Assembly: GCF_029784135.1 (NCBI RefSeq) | Contig: NC_073746.1 | Coordinates: 62,594,097-62,658,096, forward strand | Length of the DNA stretch: 64,000 nucleotides | DNA from: Toxorhynchites rutilus septentrionalis | Lineage: Eukaryota; Arthropoda; Insecta; Diptera; Culicidae | Reading direction: 5' to 3' | In this document: one piece after another, positions 46,070-57,911 of the stretch | How the letters are laid out: every line of letters starts with the position of its first letter | Numbering within the stretch: position 1 is the first letter of the stretch | Notes under the pieces: model-generated | What the model was told of the DNA's origin: nothing | The model's input: only the letters and a program-made list of their open reading frames with translations | Databases searched by the model: none | Program-made: the position numbers and the translations under genes

Positions 46070-47613
46070 TGCAAGGAGGGACCATGTTTGCATCAATTGT
46101 TGCAAAATTGTCTTTAATACTGGAAGCATTGAGATGACAATGGTTCTGATGGAGTCGGAAACATTAAAACACTTGAAGATTTAATCCAAAAGGTCAGACA
46201 ACTTTATAAATCCCGATTGGGAAGTTGAGCTGGACGGAAAAATAGGGACAGTTGGGGTTTTTGATGTCCCCTCGAGTGCTGGGTCGTTCGAAGATGATCT
46301 ATTCCCACGGAAGCCAGGAGGAACCTGATTTTGCTTGTCTGCTGCACTCGATTTTTTAGGCAAGCTAACAGTGGGTATCACCGGAGGGACTTGTTCTTGA
46401 GCTTTTGGAGTGGTCACATTTTTGCGCCGGGGATTCCCTTTGGAAATAACCGTTGTGCCCCCGCTAGCTGTGTCCGCTTCTATTTCGTCAACTGGCAACG
46501 TAGCGAAAACATTATGTGAGTTGATTGGTTGTTGTTCTAGAGCCAGTGGAGAAGCGCCCCTCAAAATTTCCGCAAAAGTGCGCTTCGAGCGTTCCTTCAA
46601 AGAGCGCTTCTGTTTATCCCAGTGACTCTTGTAAGTTTCACAAGCTGAGAGCTCATGTGGGGATCCCCCGCAATGTGGACATTTATGCTCAGTCGCACTG
46701 CAGGATTTCCCTCATGTTGCTCTCTGCAAGTGGCACAGCGCTCCTTGTTGGCGCAATAATCTGCTGTATGACCAAATGACTTGCATTTGTTGCAAGTCAT
46801 GGGCTTTGTCACGAAGAGTCGCACTGGAAGCATTAATTTATCCACCATAAAGTAGTCAGGGAGGGCGGAACCAGCAAAAGTTACTCGAAACGAGTCGGAC
46901 GGCGTGAATTTTTTTTTCTTCCCCATTCTGGGAAACTTTTCCAAGTTGATGGCAGTCTAAAATTTTAATTTGCTTCAAAAGGAGCTGTTTAAATCTGCCA
47001 TATCCCTCTTTTATTATTTCGTTCGTCAGACCCGTATCTGTAATCACCCCCGAAATTTCTACGTTATGGTTGGGCACATATACGCGATATTCTATTACAA
47101 AACGATTATCGACAACAATATCGTTAGCGTGCTTCCGATTAGCCACGACAACACGCAGTTTGTTCGGTCTAACCTTTCTAATTTCGACCACGGAGGAATA
47201 ATATTTGCCAGATCTTTAGAAATTTGAATGACATTCAGAGATTTTCCTTTTGGTTAGGGCCGGAAGAAAACAACCTATGGACCAGATCTAGGGGAAACTT
47301 CTGGATAGACCTTGACACGAGTAGAGGAAACAACTGAGGGGTAGGACGAGGTCGATTGTTGAGCGGGATCGGGAACAGTAGGGCTGGCAGGCAAGTTCGG
47401 GAATTGATCGGAAGCGGGAGCAGGAGATTGAGGGGGTGAAGAGGAAAGGTTTGCAAATTTTCTTGAGGGGGGCTTGTTTAGGTGGCTTAACTCTCGCTCT
47501 AAAGAGACATCCGAGGGGGGAACGCGTTTAAGCGACTTTCCAGCTCCCGTAGATATGGAGGGGTAGACAGTGGATTCAATCTCCATGTCAACAGTTCCTT
47601 CTTCATCTGCCAT
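46070..47613 (-). pseudogene. LINE ORF1 (gag-like, CCHC zinc knuckles)
   Basis: Starts MADEEGTVDMEIESTVYPS at 47613, has a Pro/Ser-rich region, an RNA-binding-like fold (VRPNKLRVVVANRKHANDIV, YRVYVPNHNVEISGVI), a knuckle CNKCKSFGHTADYC (CX2CX4HX4C) and two more Cys/His groups (CATC.., CPHCGGSPHELSAC) in shifted frames, then RSKRTFAEILRGASPLA and a C-terminus VLKTILQQLMQTWSLLAMII. About four frameshifts. ORF1 of this kind binds LINE RNA. Confidence 0.8.
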
Positions 47614-47889
47614 TTAAAGTGGCAGATGTACACTCTTTAGTTAAATTTTCAATTTTTTTTTTGTTTTTTATTTCTTAACCCAATAAACTTAACCTAATAA
47701 AATTATGTATACTTATTATGCACGCCTCACCAGCCTCACGCCTGCAGCTGAACCGGTGTATCGCACCACAGCACGATAATGGTGTCGATGACGAGAGGCG
47801 ATAAATTCACCAGCACACAGCACACAGCGGCCGCGCTGCAGGCCTTCTTCCTCCTGCTTGTTGTGTCCGCTTCAATGCAATCCAGTTAA

Positions 47890-48640
47890 AATATAGGGAA
47901 TCCCGTTATTGTGCACAATCACTTCACCAGCCACGAGAATAACGGTATCACTTCAACGATACACGATAACGAAATATATGCGTCCAGCGGCTTCGAACTT
48001 AGGAAGACGAATGATCACAATGTTATTTTTCATGAGATGAACAATTTAATAACTATGAAATGTCAAGCGTTTTCTAAACGCCCTAACTGCCTCGTTTTGA
48101 TTGGCCCGATTTACGATTTTCCCCAACATAGACTTTAAGATCAATTTTGCCGCTTTGCAAATACATATAAGTCGGGGTTATTTTTGTTCCCACCGAAATC
48201 TGTTTCTCTAACACGGACTTCAAAACCAAACTGTCTGAAATGCTGATAACCATTTGCTACCATAGCGTCGATTGATTCAACAATATGCGTTGGACGTGCA
48301 TGTCAAAATCGAAACTGAGTACCTTAAGTTCAACAAATCAAGCAAATTCGCGGTTCGAGAACTACGTATACATGAGAGATGCAATAATTTCAGAGGGATA
48401 TCTAAAATACAATGATCGTTTGAGAATTCTTCCGTTCATATATTTTGGTAGTCCAAGGCATCATATCAAACGTAAAAGGAGGGTCATCAAATTTACTTGT
48501 AACGAAAAACAAAATCTATTACAATGCATGAATTGATCTTACATAGCAATTGTTCAAACTTTGTACATATAAAGCATTCAATGAAACTTCTTGTTTCATT
48601 CAATCAATAATTTAATCAATACAAACAAAAAATTACTAAG
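47890..48640. other. Gene-free stretch, partly Helentron-like interior
   Basis: Contains CCTCGTTTTGATTGGCCCGAT and CTCTAACACGGACTTCAAAACC, phrases shared with the interior of other Helentron-like copies (for example 55880-55960). No gene and no clear 5' end. Confidence 0.45.
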
Positions 48641-48644
48641 CCAA

Positions 48645-48700
48645 TGGTAGTCCCACGTCAATCTTGCCTTATCATAGATATAATCCACCTTTTTTTTTCT
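48645..48700 (+). mobile_element. Helentron-like 3' end
   Basis: GGTAGTCCCACGTCAA then CTTGCCTTATCATAGATATAATCCACC and a T-run; the hairpin is partly decayed. Confidence 0.6.
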
Positions 48701-48854
48701 AGCATAGACCTCCAACAACTGTGATTTTGTGCATGAAATGTCAGACAGTTTGGTATACGCAGTCGTTGTAATTCTAGGATCTGTGCTTCAGGAAATTCGA
48801 AGAATCGATTCAAACATGAGCTATGGCCACCAGCTGTATTAATTTCAATGGACA

Positions 48855-48900
48855 GTGTAGTTCTACGTCTCTCCGGTTATGTCCCCGACATTATCCACCA
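48855..48900 (+). mobile_element. Helentron-like 3' end inside a zinc-finger exon
   Basis: TGTAGTTCTACGTC, hairpin arms GGTTATGTC and GACATTATCC, ending at CACCA; immediately beyond it a finger exon begins on the other strand but has only 14 nt left. Confidence 0.7.
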
Positions 48901-49929
48901 GTAGGGACATTTATCTGCAAAGAAATGATGAAAGAATGAATGGATCGTTGGATACAACTTTTTCTAACTAACCCATATGAGTTCGAATGTGCATTTTTAG
49001 TCTAATGTTTTTTCACACTTTTCACATTTAAGTGGTTCCTTTCATGAAAAATATCTTCAGTCAATGTTTACAAAATACAACACCTCATTCTCACTCGGTT
49101 GTAATTGGTCTTTCATCAAGCTTTCGTCCAAATCCAAATCACTTTTTCTTGGAGGTTCATCTGCAAGAAATGGCAATGATGAATAGATATAGTTATAGTT
49201 AAACATTCTCTACCAACCCCTATGAGTTCGAACGTGCACTTCGAGTGTGCATTTTCTTTTAAATGTTTTTTCACACTTTTCACATTTAAACGGTCTTTCT
49301 CCTGAAATAGATTGTTTCAATAGATTGTAGACGGTATTCACAGAAAATAACAAATACAAATAAAAATAAAGAGTAAAGGAATGACTCTGCTCAATGGTTA
49401 ACAGTAATAAAACATGTTCTACCAACCCATATGTGCTCGAATGTGGTTCTGGAGTATTGAAGATATTCTAAACGTCTTCGGACAATGTGGACAGGAATAG
49501 GGACGTTCACCTGCAAAGGAACGACTCTGTTGAATGCTTCACGGTAGTGAAACGTATTGTACCAACCCGTGTGAATTCGAATGTGCTTTCGGAGCGTTGA
49601 AGGATCCCTAAACGCCTTCGGACAATGTGGACAAGAATAGGGACGTTCACCTGCAGAGGAATGACTCTGTTGAATTATCAACGGTTGTAAAACGTATTAT
49701 ACCAACCCGTGTGAATTCGAATGTGCGTTTGGAGCGTTGAATGATTAATAAACACCTTCGGACAATGTGGACAAGGATGGGGACATTCACCTGCAAAAAA
49801 AGGGCTTGCTGAATGGTTTATTCGATAGAACAATGTTTCATCAACCCGTATGATCCCGAATGTGCACTGTGAGTTCGTATTTCCGGCAAAATGTTTTTTC
49901 ACACTTTTCACATTGAAACGGTTTTTCTC
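48901..49929 (-). CDS. C2H2 zinc-finger gene, downstream part of the array
   Basis: Minus-strand exons of exactly 84 bp, each one finger: 49929-49846, 49790-49707, 49650-49567, 49510-49427 and 49301-49218. A 66-bp acidic linker exon (49160-49095; [14 protein letters not shown]) follows, then a decayed finger (48973-49043: acceptor CAG to CAT, 13-nt deletion, TAA) and the first 14 nt of another finger (48914-48901) cut by a mobile element. Fingers read [21 protein letters not shown] or [17 protein letters not shown], with CX2CX12HX3H spacing. All exons are phase 1-1, so the TGE(R/K)P linker is split by each intron. Probably a DNA-binding regulator; its 3' end is damaged or lies elsewhere. Confidence 0.85.
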
Positions 49930-50008
49930 CTGGAATAGATTGTAGTCAATATTTAAAGAAAATGGCAAATACATTCAAAAATAACGAAGAAAGGAATGAT
50001 TCTGTTCA
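49930..50008 (-). other. Right half of the split zinc-finger intron
   Basis: The minus-strand text up to TATTCCAG matches the intron between exons at 63102 and 63000 (shared TTCGTTATTTT and ATATTGACTACAATCTATT). Confidence 0.7.
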
Positions 50009-50504
50009 GTGGCGTCGAGTGGAGTTCTTGCACCGATGCGAAGGAGTCTGGTTGCACACCTCCCCCTTCGGGATTTTTATGTTATGGAAACCTTAAGGTT
50101 GAAAAGAAACCTTCAAAACTTAAAAATTCAATTTCATTCAAAATATTACAAGCTTATTCAACATATACGAGATGGGCGAGCGCTCACGAGCCGCTCATTT
50201 GAGCCGGTACGTCAGAAAGAGCGTACGATCCACGGTTCTTTAAAAAAGAGCCGCGGCTCTCAAATGAACGGCTCTTGAATGAACCACGGTTCTTTTATGA
50301 GCCGTGGCTCTTTTTGAACCGCGGTTCATTTGAGAACCACGGTTCATAAAAAAACCGTGTTTCTTTTGAGAGCTGGCTTATTGATAAAGAACCGTGAATC
50401 GTACGCTTGTTCTGACGAACCGTGGCTTGCGGCAGTGCGGAAGAAATATATGTTTCCCATGCTGCTTTTCAAGCGGTTTCATTTATCTGTTTGTAAATTT
50501 TTTT

Positions 50505-51800
50505 GAAAGGACTAGACTAGTAGGACACAGTTATTTATGTAAAATGGAAATCCAAGATGGCGGACGTTACAAAATGGCAGACAGTTAATTTCGCCAAAAC
50601 CCTATTAATTTGGGTATCAAATAAAAGGGCTTACCTAGTAGATCACAGTTATTTATGAAAAATGTTAATTCAAAATGGCCGCCATCCCAGAATGGCGAAA
50701 TACAGGTAAACTTCGATATAACGTACATTTCACTTTCAAAATTGTACGTTGTATCGAATTGTACGTTATATCGAAGCATAATAAAGTGCCCACAAACGTA
50801 GTCTATAATACATTATTGTGTTGCTGTTTTAGTAAAGCTAATGAATAACTTCAATCAGAAGACGAAGCCAGCCTTTCTCATGGTATTTCCCTTCGTACTG
50901 TTGATTAAAGCATGATTCATTTAGAATCCGGAATCACAAAACCATCTGTATTTCGGGATTGATTGAAGGTACACAACTTGTTTTAGCATCACAATACAGA
51001 TAATTTATTGTTCAATCAGAAAAAAAATATTGAATTTTTTTTCCTTAACACTTTGGAAATGTGTACGTTATATCGAGGTAAAATGTACGTTATATCGAGT
51101 GACGTTATAACGAGGGTACGTTATATCGAAGTTTCCCTGTATGATTTTTTTTTCAAAACCCCCTCAATATGGGTATCTAATGAAAGGACTTGACTAGTAG
51201 GACACAGATATTTATGTAAAATGGAAATCCAAGATGGCGGCCGTTATAAAATGACATACTACTAATTTCGTCAAAACCCCATCAATATGGGTATCAAATG
51301 AAAGGGTTTGCCTAGTAGATCACAGTTATTTATTAAAAATGTAAATCGAAAATGGCCGCCACCCCAAAATGGCGAAATATGATTTTTTTTCCAAAACCCC
51401 CTCAATATGGGTATCTAATGAAAGAACTTGACTAGTAGAACACAGTTATTTATGTAAAATGGAATTCCAAGATGGTGGCCGTTACGAAACGACAGACAAC
51501 TAATTTCGTCAAAACCCAATCAATATGGATATCAAATGAAAGAGCTTGACTAGTAGAACACAGTTATTTATGAAAAATGTAAATCCAAAATGGCCGCCAC
51601 CCCAAAATGGCGAAATATGTATTACTTTCAAAATCCCCTCAATATGGGTATCTAATGAAAGGACTTGACTAGTAGAACACAGTTATTCATGAAAAATGTA
51701 AATCCTAAAAGGTGACCGTTACGAAATGGCAGACTACATTTCTTCGGGAAACCCTATCATACCCCTATCATTTATGATAAATCCAACCCGCATATGGGTA
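50505..51800. repeat. Tandem repeats of about 120/240 bp related to the foldback element
   Basis: At least five units carry GGGTATCTAATGAAAGGACT, TTGACTAGTAGAACACAG and CCAAAATGGCCGCCACC. The same phrases build the arms of 31140-33005. Interrupted by the 50703-51139 element. Confidence 0.8.
50703..51139. mobile_element. pogo/Tigger-type MITE
   Basis: 437 bp, ends CAGGTAAACTTCGATATAAC and GTTATATCGAAGTTTCCCTG, flanked by TA (50701-50702, 51140-51141). Subterminal GTACGTTATATCGA motifs repeat. Confidence 0.85.
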
Positions 51801-51939
51801 TCGAATGAAATGATTTGACTAATATAATACAGTTAATCATGAAAATATTTCATTCGAAATATTTTAAAAACGTTTGGGATATAAAACGAGGAGAAAACTG
51901 TGTCGTTATCGAAAACTGCTATATTTTCCCGACTGATAA

Positions 51940-52530
51940 TTCGACATGATCAACATTTTATGGATCAAGAGAAATCAGTTCTAGTGATTATAAAAAAACT
52001 CTGCATAAATTGATTCCAGAGCTGGTAAAGCGATCTACAAATCTTGAGTCAGACGAATGAGTAGCCTAACAAATACTGCTAGATCCTGGCTTCAAGCAGC
52101 AAGGTTTTGGGGATAACAGAAAGTACAACTATGCACACCAGTCGTTGATAAGGATGCTAAAAATGACATCCATAGAACACATACCTACGAAACTACCACA
52201 AATCGTTGGTGATGAAGCGTTGTCACCTGTATGGGAGGAGTTTAATGCATTGGTTGGCAATCTTCGATCCTCACATGATCCAAAAGCTATTGCAACATCT
52301 ATTGTAGATAAACATTTAGCGGAACCACATTTGCTGAGACTAAGCGACCCTTCGTTTTGGTGGAATGAAAGGAAATTTATCTCTCCGCGGCTCTTTCTTT
52401 TTTTTGAAAATATTATGTATTCCGGCGACTTCAGTACCATATGAGCGAGTTTTTCCGAAAACAAGACAAGTTTGCAGTGAAAGATGTAGTAGACTTCCAT
52501 CATATAACATTGGAAAGATAATGTTTATAA
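51940..52530 (+). pseudogene. hAT transposase C-terminal relic
   Basis: LLDPGFKQQGFGDNRKYNYA, then LRLSDPSFWWNERKFISPRL and, after a frameshift near 52430, TSVPYERVFPKTRQVCSER with IGKIMFINKK. This is the hAT dimerisation region (WW.., P.TS...ER.FS). The N-terminal BED and catalytic parts are missing. Confidence 0.85.
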
Positions 52531-52775
52531 ATAAAAAAAAAGAATATCATTGTGATGGAAATATTTCAGAGAAAACCTTTAGTAAAGTAATATTTTTACT
52601 TTTCTCTGCACTGATTATTGTTTTAAACCTTATTTTTTACGTCTTCCATTCTTTACATATCCGAATAAACCAGTTCTTGAAAAGAGCCGTCGAGACGCTC
52701 AAATGAGCCGGCTCTTTTCATTGAGCGCACGGCTCTGAGCCGCTCACTGAAATGAACCGTTTTGCCCATCTCTAT

Positions 52776-53160
52776 ACTGTATGGTTCAAAAGATACAGTT
52801 TATTAAAATCAATTACAAACATATTAGAAATATTTCTGATCTTGCTCGACTCAAATCCAATCGACATATGCAAATGTGGCAACCTTGTCCCTTAACGCAA
52901 AACAAACGTCAAAATAATTCATCCGTATATATGAAGCAATTTACTCTCAAATTAGCAGGCCCGAAAGCAGTTCTAAATAATTGTTAAAATGTGAATCAAA
53001 ATAAATATTTTATGTTATTTAATTTAAATCTTTAGGAACTATAGTTCTGACATCTACTCAACTATTTTCCTATAATTTTGTCTAGCACTTCCGCTGAAAC
53101 TTTTTCAGTAATATAAAATCAATGTAAGATAGAGACCGTACTCAAAATAAATGCAACAGA
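52776..53160. other. Gene-free stretch
   Basis: No supported feature seen. Confidence 0.35.
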
Positions 53161-53164
53161 CAAA

Positions 53165-53480
53165 AATGATCACCAAAAAATCATTTTAAGTCGGATATTT
53201 TTGAAACTCTCAGGGAATAAATAAGGCACCTTGGACTTAGCGCTAACCATCAAATCCCGTGCAACACTTGCGTTATCTTTTTTACACACTATCATCCACT
53301 CTTTCTTCAAATCCTGGTTATTTTTGAGGACCTTCCCTGTTTTCCGGAGGTTGCCCTTCATAATTGCCCAGAATTTTTCAAATGGACTAAGTTCTGGGGA
53401 GTTTGGTGAATGTACCTCCTTCGGTCAAAAACAACACTGAACTTTCTTCAACTGGATTTATCTTTAACAAGGCGTGCGTT
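53165..53480 (-). pseudogene. mariner/ITmD37E-like transposase C-terminus
   Basis: SIEKFWAIMKGNLRKTGKVL then NNQDLKKEWMIVCKK and RDLMVSAKSKVPYLF: the end of a Tc1/mariner transposase, with the catalytic Glu region decayed (KFWAIMKG preserved). Upstream remnants to about 53800 are too broken to call. Similar in kind to the relic at 1240-2154 but another subfamily. Confidence 0.7.
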
Positions 53481-53799
53481 AACTGAGCTACAAAACCCAG
53501 TAAAATGTATCGATAATCGACATCATATTCAATTTGAAATCTTTTGCTTTTGCGAAGCTCGATGTCGTCATATCGAATTGCGTAGCAATGTTCTCACATT
53601 CGCACAACTCGATTGGATTTGACTCGATCGAATTTCTGAAATGCAAAATGGAGATCCGCTTGGGTCTCGATTCTCGGATTTCCCAGTACGAGTAATAATA
53701 GCTTTTTCAATATCGCTCGCCTCTGTGGCTTCGTATTCAACTGACAAGACCGACAAATTTTTGTTCCAACGCGATTGCGACATAATCGATTTCAAATAG

Positions 53800-55197
53800 T
53801 TCCTGGTAAGCTTAAGCTTCGAATACCTTCCTCATTAGGTGCAACCGATACAGTCGTAGAAAGAATAAAAGCAAGTACGTGAATTCCATTTGAGAGTTTT
53901 TTCTCCGTAATCACATGTCTTCGAAATCTTGATATTTCTGTCAGATGCTCTTTCTCCAAAACATCGTAAAATGAAAACAGCTTTCAAGCAAATTTCCAAA
54001 ATCATCAAAGCGGACTATGGACTATGTATGGTGCAGTCTTCCGAAAAACACTAACGCATGTGCACGCGTAACATGAAATGAAACCATGTTTTTGCTTCAC
54101 ACGAACATGCTTTTCGCTAGTGTTCAATGTCCATCCAAAACACGTCCAATGATGCACAAACATAAACATGGACGGATGACACGCGCCTTGCGATGACGAT
54201 TTGTGAAAGAAATACAACAAACCCTCCTTTACTCAATGTTCTGCATCTCGATACTCTCCAGAATATATTTATATCATTCTAAGTGGGTGATGGAGGAAAA
54301 ATTAGCTTTAATGAAAGGTATATTGCACATAGAGACATATCAGTCACCACAGTAAACGGAGAAAAACGCTGATAAAAATTTATTTCACCATGAAACATTG
54401 TGGATTTGGATAACCAAGTTTTGGGTAATTTTTCATATATTCTGAACGAAATATGTGATTTATCTTGCACATTTGAATTTACAGTAATTTATGATTCATT
54501 TTAAGTGGAACGACTATGAATGTTTTTTTCTTCCTAAAATGACTTGGAAGCGCCTGCTTGGAATGAAAGCGGAATGAGTGAAATGGATGGGAATATACAG
54601 GAGGATAAATAGGCATATATTGGATTACTTGGAAAAAAAAGACATGGATGAATAGAAATAGCAAAGAGATGCTCGGGATGGAAAAAAAATCTTTTTTTGG
54701 TTGATGAGGATGAAAATGCGAGTTTTAGGATAAAAAGAATGAAAAATAAGTGGGTTTCGAGAGTTGCAATTTTTTATAAGGTAGACGCTGTATGAAAGCT
54801 GCATTTGTTTTGCCTTCCGTAATACCGTAATGCTTCAAAACCTGTACAGTTTACTACGATTATTTGGCAACCTAATAAACATAAGACACAATTTTATACG
54901 ATAGCAACGGGTTCTGGTAAATTTAACGTTATATCTGAAGCATCCCAGCAATATATAATCATTTTCGAAATATGTCCGGAATTATGGACAATGTGCATGT
55001 TTAAGTGTTACGGTATTTCAAGAAACGGGCATTTCTCAATGATCTTTAGATAAGCATATATTTTAATTGCTTTCAATATTTGTGCTGTCACAGGAATAAA
55101 GTTATATTATACTAGAATACCAATGGATGTACGGAAAAAAGTTACATTCGAATTTTCAAACAGGATTAAAATTGTTGATTTCCACGAAAAACAACTA
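53800..55197. other. Gene-free stretch
   Basis: AT-rich DNA without recognised genes or repeat borders. Confidence 0.4.
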
Positions 55198-55503
55198 CAG
55201 TAGAACCCCGATTATCCGCGAGCGGATGAACCGCGGTTACATAGTAAATCATTCGGCATTCCCGGAATTCGTCAGTGATGCTTTTTTGCTTTGGTCATTG
55301 CTTTTACATTAATTGGCCACTGGTGTACACGATCTTGTAGATGGGTAGTGTAATGATTTCTGTATTGATAAAACAGTTTTCATCTTAAAACATCTTTTTT
55401 TTTCGTGTTTGCACCTCATTTTAGGCCCATATTGCATTATCCGCGATTTTCGTTATTCGCGATTAGCTTGCCCGATTATTCCACGGATAATCGAGGTCTA
55501 CTG
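55198..55503. mobile_element. pogo-type MITE
   Basis: 306 bp, ends CAGTAGAACCCCGATTATCC and GGATAATCGAGGTCTACTG, flanked by TA (55196-55197 and 55504-55505). A lone similar end lies at 16168-16187. Confidence 0.85.
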
Positions 55504-55644
55504 TATATGCAAAATATTAACTCTATCGGTCTCCATTTACTAGTGTCGCACAGCCATCGAAGTTTGGGTTTATTGAAAAACGAAAAAAATTGTTAAAAAT
55601 TTACTTTTGACACTTGGTCGTTTTTTCGTCTGAAATTTAGAATT

Positions 55645-57100
55645 TTGACGTGGGACTACGTCTAACCAGAGTATATGGGGGGTAAAATGGAAACCTAAAC
55701 ACAGAACATGCAGGAAACATTGAAAGATTCCGAATGCTTATAACTCGAACATGTCTTACTGGATCGGAAAGATGTTTGCATAAATTGATAGGGAATGCTT
55801 CTACGCTTCTATCGCAATTATTAAAATGTTATTTTTCATTAGATAAACAATTGAAAAATTAAAATGTTTAGCGTTATCTAAACACCCTAACTGCCTCGTT
55901 TTAATTGGCCCGATTTACTGTTTCCCTAACACAGCCATCAAAACCAAGCAGCCTGGGAGAAATCGACATTGCAAATACATGAATGTCGAGTACTGAAATG
56001 TGAAATGAAACAGAACCAAGATGTCTGGGGAAATCAGCTTTGCAAATAAATGCAAACTGCGAGTACTTTTGTGCAAACTAGAATATGTTTCCCTAACACG
56101 GTCTCCTAAACGTAGGAACCTGGGAAAATCGTAATACATGTAATACAATACAAATACATGATATATTCATATCATCAGGCATAGCAACTTCTCAGTATGG
56201 ACCGGCAGCGCAGACGGAGCGGAGAAATGCTACTGGTGATTGAACCGATGTCGAACCGAAGACGCACCCATACCACGAACTTCGACGTTTGATTTGTATG
56301 TATGGTGCTACTCACCCGTGTAGTTCGTGCCCGACACCAGCAAAATATTCTTTTCGAGAATTCCTTCATTCATTTGTCTGAAACGTGCTGTGTATGTCCG
56401 GAGTCGTTCCGCTATATATGCGTATACACATTTGAAACACACGCAATAATATTTGTCTTGCATGAAACGTGCCGTGCCGGTTACGCTACGTGCCTGATAA
56501 TATAATATTACCTTTACATGTCGAATCTCTCCATGCATCATGAAGCAGCGGGATCATACGGACTACGCAAAACAAATGATTCATATCCAATCAATGCAGC
56601 AAATCCTAATTTATAGGTGTCAGAGAGTGGAAGCCATGTGAATATTTAGTTAGCTAGATGTAGTGATCCCCGATAATCGTTCGATGATGATTTGTAATAG
56701 CAACAAGTTTTGACATGCAAATAAAGCACAACACAGCCACGCGCAACCAAAAAGACAAACTGTCCCATCGAAAAGCAGGGAAACAAACGGCAATTTAACG
56801 ATGAACGGCATGGATTTGAATTATTTTCTTGGGGAAACTTTTGGGATTTTATTTTGTGCGGTCCCTATCCCCCGCACAAAAAAAAAAGGTTTGCTTGTAT
56901 GCGTTTCAAACTTGTATACAGGCATCGAAAGTGGTGTACGATGTTGGGTACAGCTTTGATATGCCATCAAAAATTTTTGTTCCTCGCTTCGTATATTCAT
57001 TTGGTGCCACAAAAGTGAACACTGTCATTCGGTCAAGTATTTGAATCATCCATTCATTTTAGATTATATATTCGTGAATGGTTATTTGCATGACACATTG
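55645..57100 (+). mobile_element. Helentron-like element, 5' part with tandem repeats
   Basis: Starts TTGACGTGGGACTACGTC. The first 270 bp match the 5' part of the H2A-bearing copy (minus strand from 42532). Two repeat units with CCCTAACACAG..TCAAAACCAAG lie at 55915-56130. No 3' hairpin was found before the next 5' end at 57101. The 3' border is arbitrary. Confidence 0.55.
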
Positions 57101-57911
57101 TTGACGTAGGACTTCGTGTTTGATTTCTATATAGGGGGGTCACTCTACGAAAAATGTAACGTTTATTAAGAGTTTTCAAATGCATATTACGCAGAATCGT
57201 TCTCACGATATATGTTATAATGTATACCATTGAACGGTAAATTTATCCAGCATTTTTTTAGCCCGAGACATCAACAGTGAAAATAATAAAACAAGTGAAC
57301 AATTTAACGAATAAGAGAGGTATGTTTTGCGAGTGGATGCTAAGGTAAACCATGTATTATACATTCTTTCTTCCAACTTCGTTTCCATGAATGTTGTATG
57401 TAACACAAATGAAATATTAATATTCTTCAATTCATAATTCTCAATGGCTCAATTCCTTCTATGATAGATTGAGCAGTAGAATCAATAAGACTTGATTGTG
57501 ATAGTCTGCAAACGAACATTATTTCATCGAAAAAACTACTGCTCCCGATGCCTAATAATAAGAATAAGACAATCGAAAGAGATCACAATACCATAGCTAT
57601 CAACTAAAAATAAAGCAACTTCATGATTTCATGTGTATTTTACCTCACAATATCACGAAATCGAGAGTATTTTCAACTTGTTTTTTTCGTTTCTTTCCCA
57701 TAAATTTCATATTCAATGTAATCAATGAAGATATTTTTTTGTTTACCGATTCACATGTACCTCATCTACCTTTCCACCCTGTTATGTGTCCCACTGATAT
57801 TCATTATTCATTTTAAGATAGACAGTTGAATTTCCTGCCAGAAGCTTATAGTCTTTCTCTGTTCGTTACAAACCGTTTCAAGGTTATGAGTACATACAAC
57901 AAACGGCCCTT
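57101..57911 (+). mobile_element. Helentron-like 5' end, truncated
   Basis: TTGACGTAGGACTTCGTG at 57101 followed by TTCTATATAGGGGGGTCAC. The 3' end is absent; the next 5' end follows at 57912. Confidence 0.5.

Larger units (their letters stand above)
38906..47880 (-). mobile_element. I-type LINE, one copy interrupted by four insertions
   Basis: Reading the minus strand, ORF1, endonuclease, reverse transcriptase and RNase H segments follow in the right order from about 47880 to an A-rich 3' tail near 38910-38935. Insertions interrupt it at 45775-45995, 45567-45673, 43564-44644 and 40072-42532. Removing each insert joins the flanking frames (for example NEF with FSTSHSLQ, and ETSM with LWKVARNMR). 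ORF1 with CCHC knuckles plus a C-terminal RNase H points to the I superfamily (I or LOA-like). Frameshifts show it is dead. Confidence 0.85.
50171..52775 (+). mobile_element. hAT element with GAGATGGGC ends, decayed
   Basis: The left end GAGATGGGCGAGCGCTCACG and the right end TTTTGCCCATCTC are inverted. Subterminal regions are full of GAGCCG/CGGCTC and GAACCG(T/C)GG(T/C)TC repeats in both orientations. The transposase C-terminus lies near the right end. Satellite-like repeats and a pogo MITE have entered it. Confidence 0.75.

Noticed and set aside
49996..50278. Short plus ORFs beside the zinc-finger array
   Set aside because: They lie across the edge of the large insertion and the hAT subterminal repeats.
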